Assembly (NCBI GenBank): GCA_035461765.1
Contig: DATHUY010000158.1
Coordinates: forward strand, 1-35,007
Source of the DNA: Longimicrobiales bacterium
GTDB lineage: Bacteria; Gemmatimonadota; Gemmatimonadetes; Longimicrobiales; RSA9
Length of the DNA stretch: 35,007 nt
Reading direction: 5' to 3'
In this document: positions 32,586-35,007 of the stretch, one piece after another
Numbering within the stretch: the first letter of the stretch is position 1
Layout of the letters: each line of letters begins with the position of its first letter
Notes under the pieces: model-generated
The model's input: the letters and a program-made list of their open reading frames with translations, nothing else
Databases searched by the model: none
Told to the model about the DNA's origin: nothing
Program-made: the position numbers and the translations under genes

Positions 32586-33137
32586 ATGTCCGACCCGCGC
32601 ATTTCCAAGGCGATATTACTGCAGCAACGCGGTACGGATGACACAGCCGCCGTGTCGCCATCACGCCGCCGATTTCTGGCGGCCGCCGCGACTGCGATGT
32701 TCGCCGTTCTCGCTCCGGCCGCAGCCCCCGCGGCCGCAGTTCTCCGTGACCCGGCCGGGCGTCGCGGACCGGGGCACCCCGACCCGCGCCCGGGCATCGA
32801 CGCGTCGAAGGTGCTCGGTGCGAAAGAGCTGTCGGGCTTCCCGCACCTGGTGGGTCTGTTCGATTCGATCCGCGAGATCCCGCATATCGTCGATGGCATC
32901 CGCTGCTATTGCGGCTGCGCCGACCTCGATGGGTTCCGATCGCTGCTCTCGTGCTACGAGGCACCCGCCGGCATGGCACGTTTCTGCGAGATCTGCGAGG
33001 GAGAGGGACGGCTGGCCTTCAATCGCTGGAAGGAAGGACAATCGCTCGAGCAGATCCGTCGCGCGATCGATGCGCGCTACGGCAGCGATGCCGGACCGGC
33101 CGATCGCACGATGGTCCACGCCCCGCACGATACCTGA
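32586..33137 (+). CDS. Tat-exported PCYCGC-motif protein
   Basis: The product is 183 residues. A twin-arginine signal lies at 26-31 (SRRRFL) followed by a hydrophobic Ala-rich stretch. The core has IRCYCGC (Cys107, 109, 111), then SCYE (Cys123) and FCEICEGE (Cys134, 137). This matches the PCYCGC family, with Arg for the first Pro. Six Cys in this spacing suggest metal (iron-sulfur or copper) or disulfide chemistry outside the cytoplasm; Tat export fits a cofactor loaded before transport. The tail (NRWKEGQSLEQIRRAIDARYG) is helical. The DUF2911 gene follows after 27 nt. Confidence 0.85.
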   Translation: MSDPRISKAILLQQRGTDDTAAVSPSRRRFLAAAATAMFAVLAPAAAPAAAVLRDPAGRRGPGHPDPRPGIDASKVLGAKELSGFPHLVGLFDSIREIPHIVDGIRCYCGCADLDGFRSLLSCYEAPAGMARFCEICEGEGRLAFNRWKEGQSLEQIRRAIDARYGSDAGPADRTMVHAPHDT

Positions 33138-33164
33138 TCTGACATTCACCACGAGGGAGGACGG

Positions 33165-34199
33165 ATGAAGGCGACTGGAATCACACGGCCAGCGCGGGCT
33201 CTCGTCGCCGCGTCGGGCATGCTCGCGCTGCTGCTCGTCACGCCGGTGCATACGTCCGCCCAGGACGGCACGTACCGCATCAGCCAGCGGGCGACGGTCA
33301 GTCAGAAGCTGGGCAATACGCTCGTCAGCCTCGACTACTCACGGCCGCTCATGCGCGACCGCACGGACGTGTTCGGCAAGGTCATCCACTGGGGTGAGCT
33401 ATGGACGCCGGGCGCCAATGAGGCGACCGTGCTGGAAGTGAGTGACGACGTGAAGCTGAACGGCCATGACGTGCCGGCCGGCCGCTGGTCGATGTGGGTC
33501 ATCCCGTCACAGGTCGGGCCCTGGGAGATGGTGCTCGACCCGACCGATTCGCTGTTTCACACGCAGCGTCCCGAGCTTACCGACGAGCAGATCCGCTTCG
33601 TCATCGAGGACGAGCACGATGGGCCGTACACCGAGGCGCTCGCGTGGACGTTCCCGAGCATTGCGCAGGACGGCGGGACCGTGCGCATGAACTGGGGCGA
33701 TCTCCAGATCGACATGGACATCGCCGTCGCTTCTGTCGAGCCCGTGACCACGGTCGCCGCGGACGAGGCGGCGCTGTACGTCGGTGAGTGGCTTATCAAG
33801 CCGCAAATGGGACCCCCGGGCGGCGAGCTGCCGCCGCCGATGCCGCTCACGATCCGGTTGGAGGACGGTCGGCTGTTCGCCAGCTTCCCGCCCGGCGCGT
33901 TCGCACCGCCGCCGCGCCCGGAGCCCGAGCCGGTGGATGAGTCCGCCATGTCGCCGCAGGAGCGCGAGCGGGCGCATGCCCGAAAGGTGCTCGCGGAGGT
34001 GGAGCAGGGCGGGTTCGAGTACCTGCTCGTGCCTCGCGCAAAAGGCATCTTCATGATGGGCTGGTTCGATGACGGCGTGCTGCTCGATGTCGAGGAGTTC
34101 TACCACGAGTTCGAGTTCGTGGATGGCAGGGCAGTCAGCATCACGATCCGTGGTCCTGAGGATAACGTAATGGGGAAGGGGACACGCCAGAATGATTGA
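33165..34199 (+). CDS. Exported DUF2911 protein
   Basis: The product is 344 residues, with GAGGGAGG before the ATG and a signal peptide ending near TSAQD. Residues ~35-195 show the DUF2911 pattern: ISQRATVSQKLGNTLVSLDY, FGKVIHWGELWTPGANEATV and VPAGRWSMWVIP. The second part (~200-340) is an extra domain with a Pro-rich link (PPPMPLTIRLEDGRLFAS, then PPPRPEPEPVDES) that may be a lipocalin- or DUF3471-like beta domain, though the match is weak. DUF2911 proteins are periplasmic and of unknown function. Its end overlaps the next gene by 8 nt. Confidence 0.9.
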   Translation: MKATGITRPARALVAASGMLALLLVTPVHTSAQDGTYRISQRATVSQKLGNTLVSLDYSRPLMRDRTDVFGKVIHWGELWTPGANEATVLEVSDDVKLNGHDVPAGRWSMWVIPSQVGPWEMVLDPTDSLFHTQRPELTDEQIRFVIEDEHDGPYTEALAWTFPSIAQDGGTVRMNWGDLQIDMDIAVASVEPVTTVAADEAALYVGEWLIKPQMGPPGGELPPPMPLTIRLEDGRLFASFPPGAFAPPPRPEPEPVDESAMSPQERERAHARKVLAEVEQGGFEYLLVPRAKGIFMMGWFDDGVLLDVEEFYHEFEFVDGRAVSITIRGPEDNVMGKGTRQND

Positions 34200-34827
34200 T
34201 CGGAAACGCAGCTCACGCGTGCTGGCGGTTCGCTTCAGCGCTGCCTGTGCACTGCTCGCCGGCATTGCCCCGGTGAGTGCGCAGACGCCGGGTGCCGCAG
34301 CGAAATCGGCGGAGTGGCTGATCGCCTCCGCCGTGCTCGCCGCGCCGGCTGAGCTGCGCGACGGTGCCGAGGTGCGCGGCTGGACACCCACAGGCGACGA
34401 CCTCGTGCTCCTCCGAGCCGGCACGAACCAGATCATCTGTCTCGCCGATCGCCCGGACCTGGAGGGCTTCGCCGCCGCGTGCTATCACGCGACACTCGAG
34501 CCGTTCATGGAACGCGGCCGCGCGCTGCGCCGAGAGGGCATCGACGGCGGCCGCAACAACGAGACGCGCTGGGCCGAGATACGTGCGGGGACACTGCCCA
34601 TGCCAGGAGCGGCCATGGTCTACAATCTCCGCATGCCCGACACCGACTTCGATCCGGCAACGACCGACCCCGCAACCGGCAGCCGCCTGCACTCGCTCTA
34701 CATCCGCGACGCGACGCCGGAGTCTACCGGGCTGCCCGTGCAGCCAGGCGACGCGCCGTGGCTCATGCTTCCGGGCACACCATCCGCGCACGTCATGATC
34801 GTGCTGCCGACGAAGAAGCCCGAATAG
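34192..34827 (+). CDS. Exported protein of unknown function
   Basis: The product is 211 residues. The start lies inside the end of the DUF2911 gene (8-nt overlap), so the two are probably translated together; the preceding GGGGAAGGGG may serve as ribosome site. The signal peptide is likely cut after SAQT. The mature part has phrases such as RGWTPTGDDLVLLRAGTNQI and DATPESTGLPVQPGDAPWLM. The two Cys in IICLADRPDLEGFAAACYH may form a disulfide. I do not recognise the family. Confidence 0.75.
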   Translation: MIDRKRSSRVLAVRFSAACALLAGIAPVSAQTPGAAAKSAEWLIASAVLAAPAELRDGAEVRGWTPTGDDLVLLRAGTNQIICLADRPDLEGFAAACYHATLEPFMERGRALRREGIDGGRNNETRWAEIRAGTLPMPGAAMVYNLRMPDTDFDPATTDPATGSRLHSLYIRDATPESTGLPVQPGDAPWLMLPGTPSAHVMIVLPTKKPE

Positions 34828-34839
34828 AGCTCACCTCGA

Positions 34840-34871
34840 GGCCGCGTCACCCGCTGCGGGTGCACGCGGCC
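34840..34871. terminator. Strong hairpin between convergent genes
   Basis: GGCCGCGTCACCCG pairs with CGGGTGCACGCGGCC across a 3-nt loop, giving about 14 pairs with one bulged C. It starts 13 nt after the stop of the exported protein and is followed by GTTTCG. It likely ends the PCYCGC-DUF2911-unknown transcript and may serve the minus-strand gene too. Confidence 0.8.
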
Positions 34872-34904
34872 GTTTCGCCGGTTCGACCGGGAGATTTACC
34901 GCGT

Positions 34905-34955
34905 TCACCGCCGGATCCACCAGCTCGGACCGATCACCGTCGGATCCACCAGCTC
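34905..34955. repeat. Duplicated 22-bp segment at the end of the edge gene
   Basis: TCACCG(C/T)CGGATCCACC and the following AGCTC occur at 34905-34926 and 34934-34955, a step of 29 nt with one mismatch. The second copy is the coding end of the minus-strand gene (SWWIRR and stop); the first repeats it just past the stop. Confidence 0.8.
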
Positions 34956-35007
34956 ACGCCGACGTTCAGTCGCAGGGATGCGTCCCTGATCGCCGACTCC
35001 TCGCGCC
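34934..35007 (-). CDS. C-terminal end of a probable outer-membrane barrel protein (partial)
   Basis: Only the last ~24 residues are inside the window: REESAIRDASLRLNVGVSWW followed by IRR and TGA (34934-34936). Alternating polar and nonpolar residues near the end (LRLNVGVSWW) resemble the last strand of a beta-barrel such as a TonB receptor or OmpA-like protein. The rest lies beyond the right edge. Confidence 0.5.
   Translation of the reverse strand, partial: REESAIRDASLRLNVGVSWWIRR

Overview
This is a gene-dense, GC-rich bacterial chromosomal segment with many exported proteins and lipoproteins. Three traits point to Gemmatimonadota or a close relative: SusC/SusD proteins in a high-GC genome, ECF sigma factors of the Sigma70_ECF/TIGR02999 type next to a membrane Ser/Thr kinase, and several LVIVD/choice-of-anchor propeller proteins. 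This placement is inference; the window has no rRNA or other marker gene. I saw no tRNA, rRNA, CRISPR array or intact insertion sequence.

Left part (1-7073): a decayed FitA/PIN toxin-antitoxin relic is followed by a ferritin-like gene, a SusC/SusD outer-membrane uptake pair, and a frameshifted, internally deleted copy of the middle of the ferritin-like gene. The SusCD pair therefore sits between an intact gene and a fragment of the same gene, and a perfect 18-bp palindrome marks the end of the fragment. This looks like a rearrangement or acquisition scar.

Middle part (7074-19142): a choice-of-anchor B/FG-GAP propeller protein, a small membrane protein and a Vps62-like membrane protein lie in one direction. 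Convergent to them is an operon of an ArsR-type regulator, a double-SRPBCC protein and a Tat-exported FAD oxidase. An intact Phd/PIN toxin-antitoxin pair with an operator-like repeat follows. Next come a four-domain multicopper oxidase whose copper motifs are in reversed order and a propeller lipoprotein cut by an in-frame TAG.

Right-middle (19143-25005): PPC/adhesin-E-like, DUF305, LVIVD, small lipoprotein and DinB genes are separated by unusually repeat-rich spacers. Two dispersed repeat families can be defined by eye: a roughly 45-bp unit in inverted-then-direct clusters, and a CCCGATCCCG hairpin element. Short tandem repeats are also present.

Right part (25006-35007): a signalling locus has two ECF sigma factors, a membrane Ser/Thr kinase and a lipoprotein with two ~225-residue repeats; the second sigma gene and the kinase form a likely operon. 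It is followed by an exported amidohydrolase and divergent genes for a PCYCGC-type Tat protein, a DUF2911 protein and an unknown exported protein. The C-terminus of a probable outer-membrane barrel protein runs off the right edge.

The most notable items are the permuted multicopper oxidase, the two intergenic repeat families, the ferritin-fragment/SusCD arrangement and the sigma-kinase locus.
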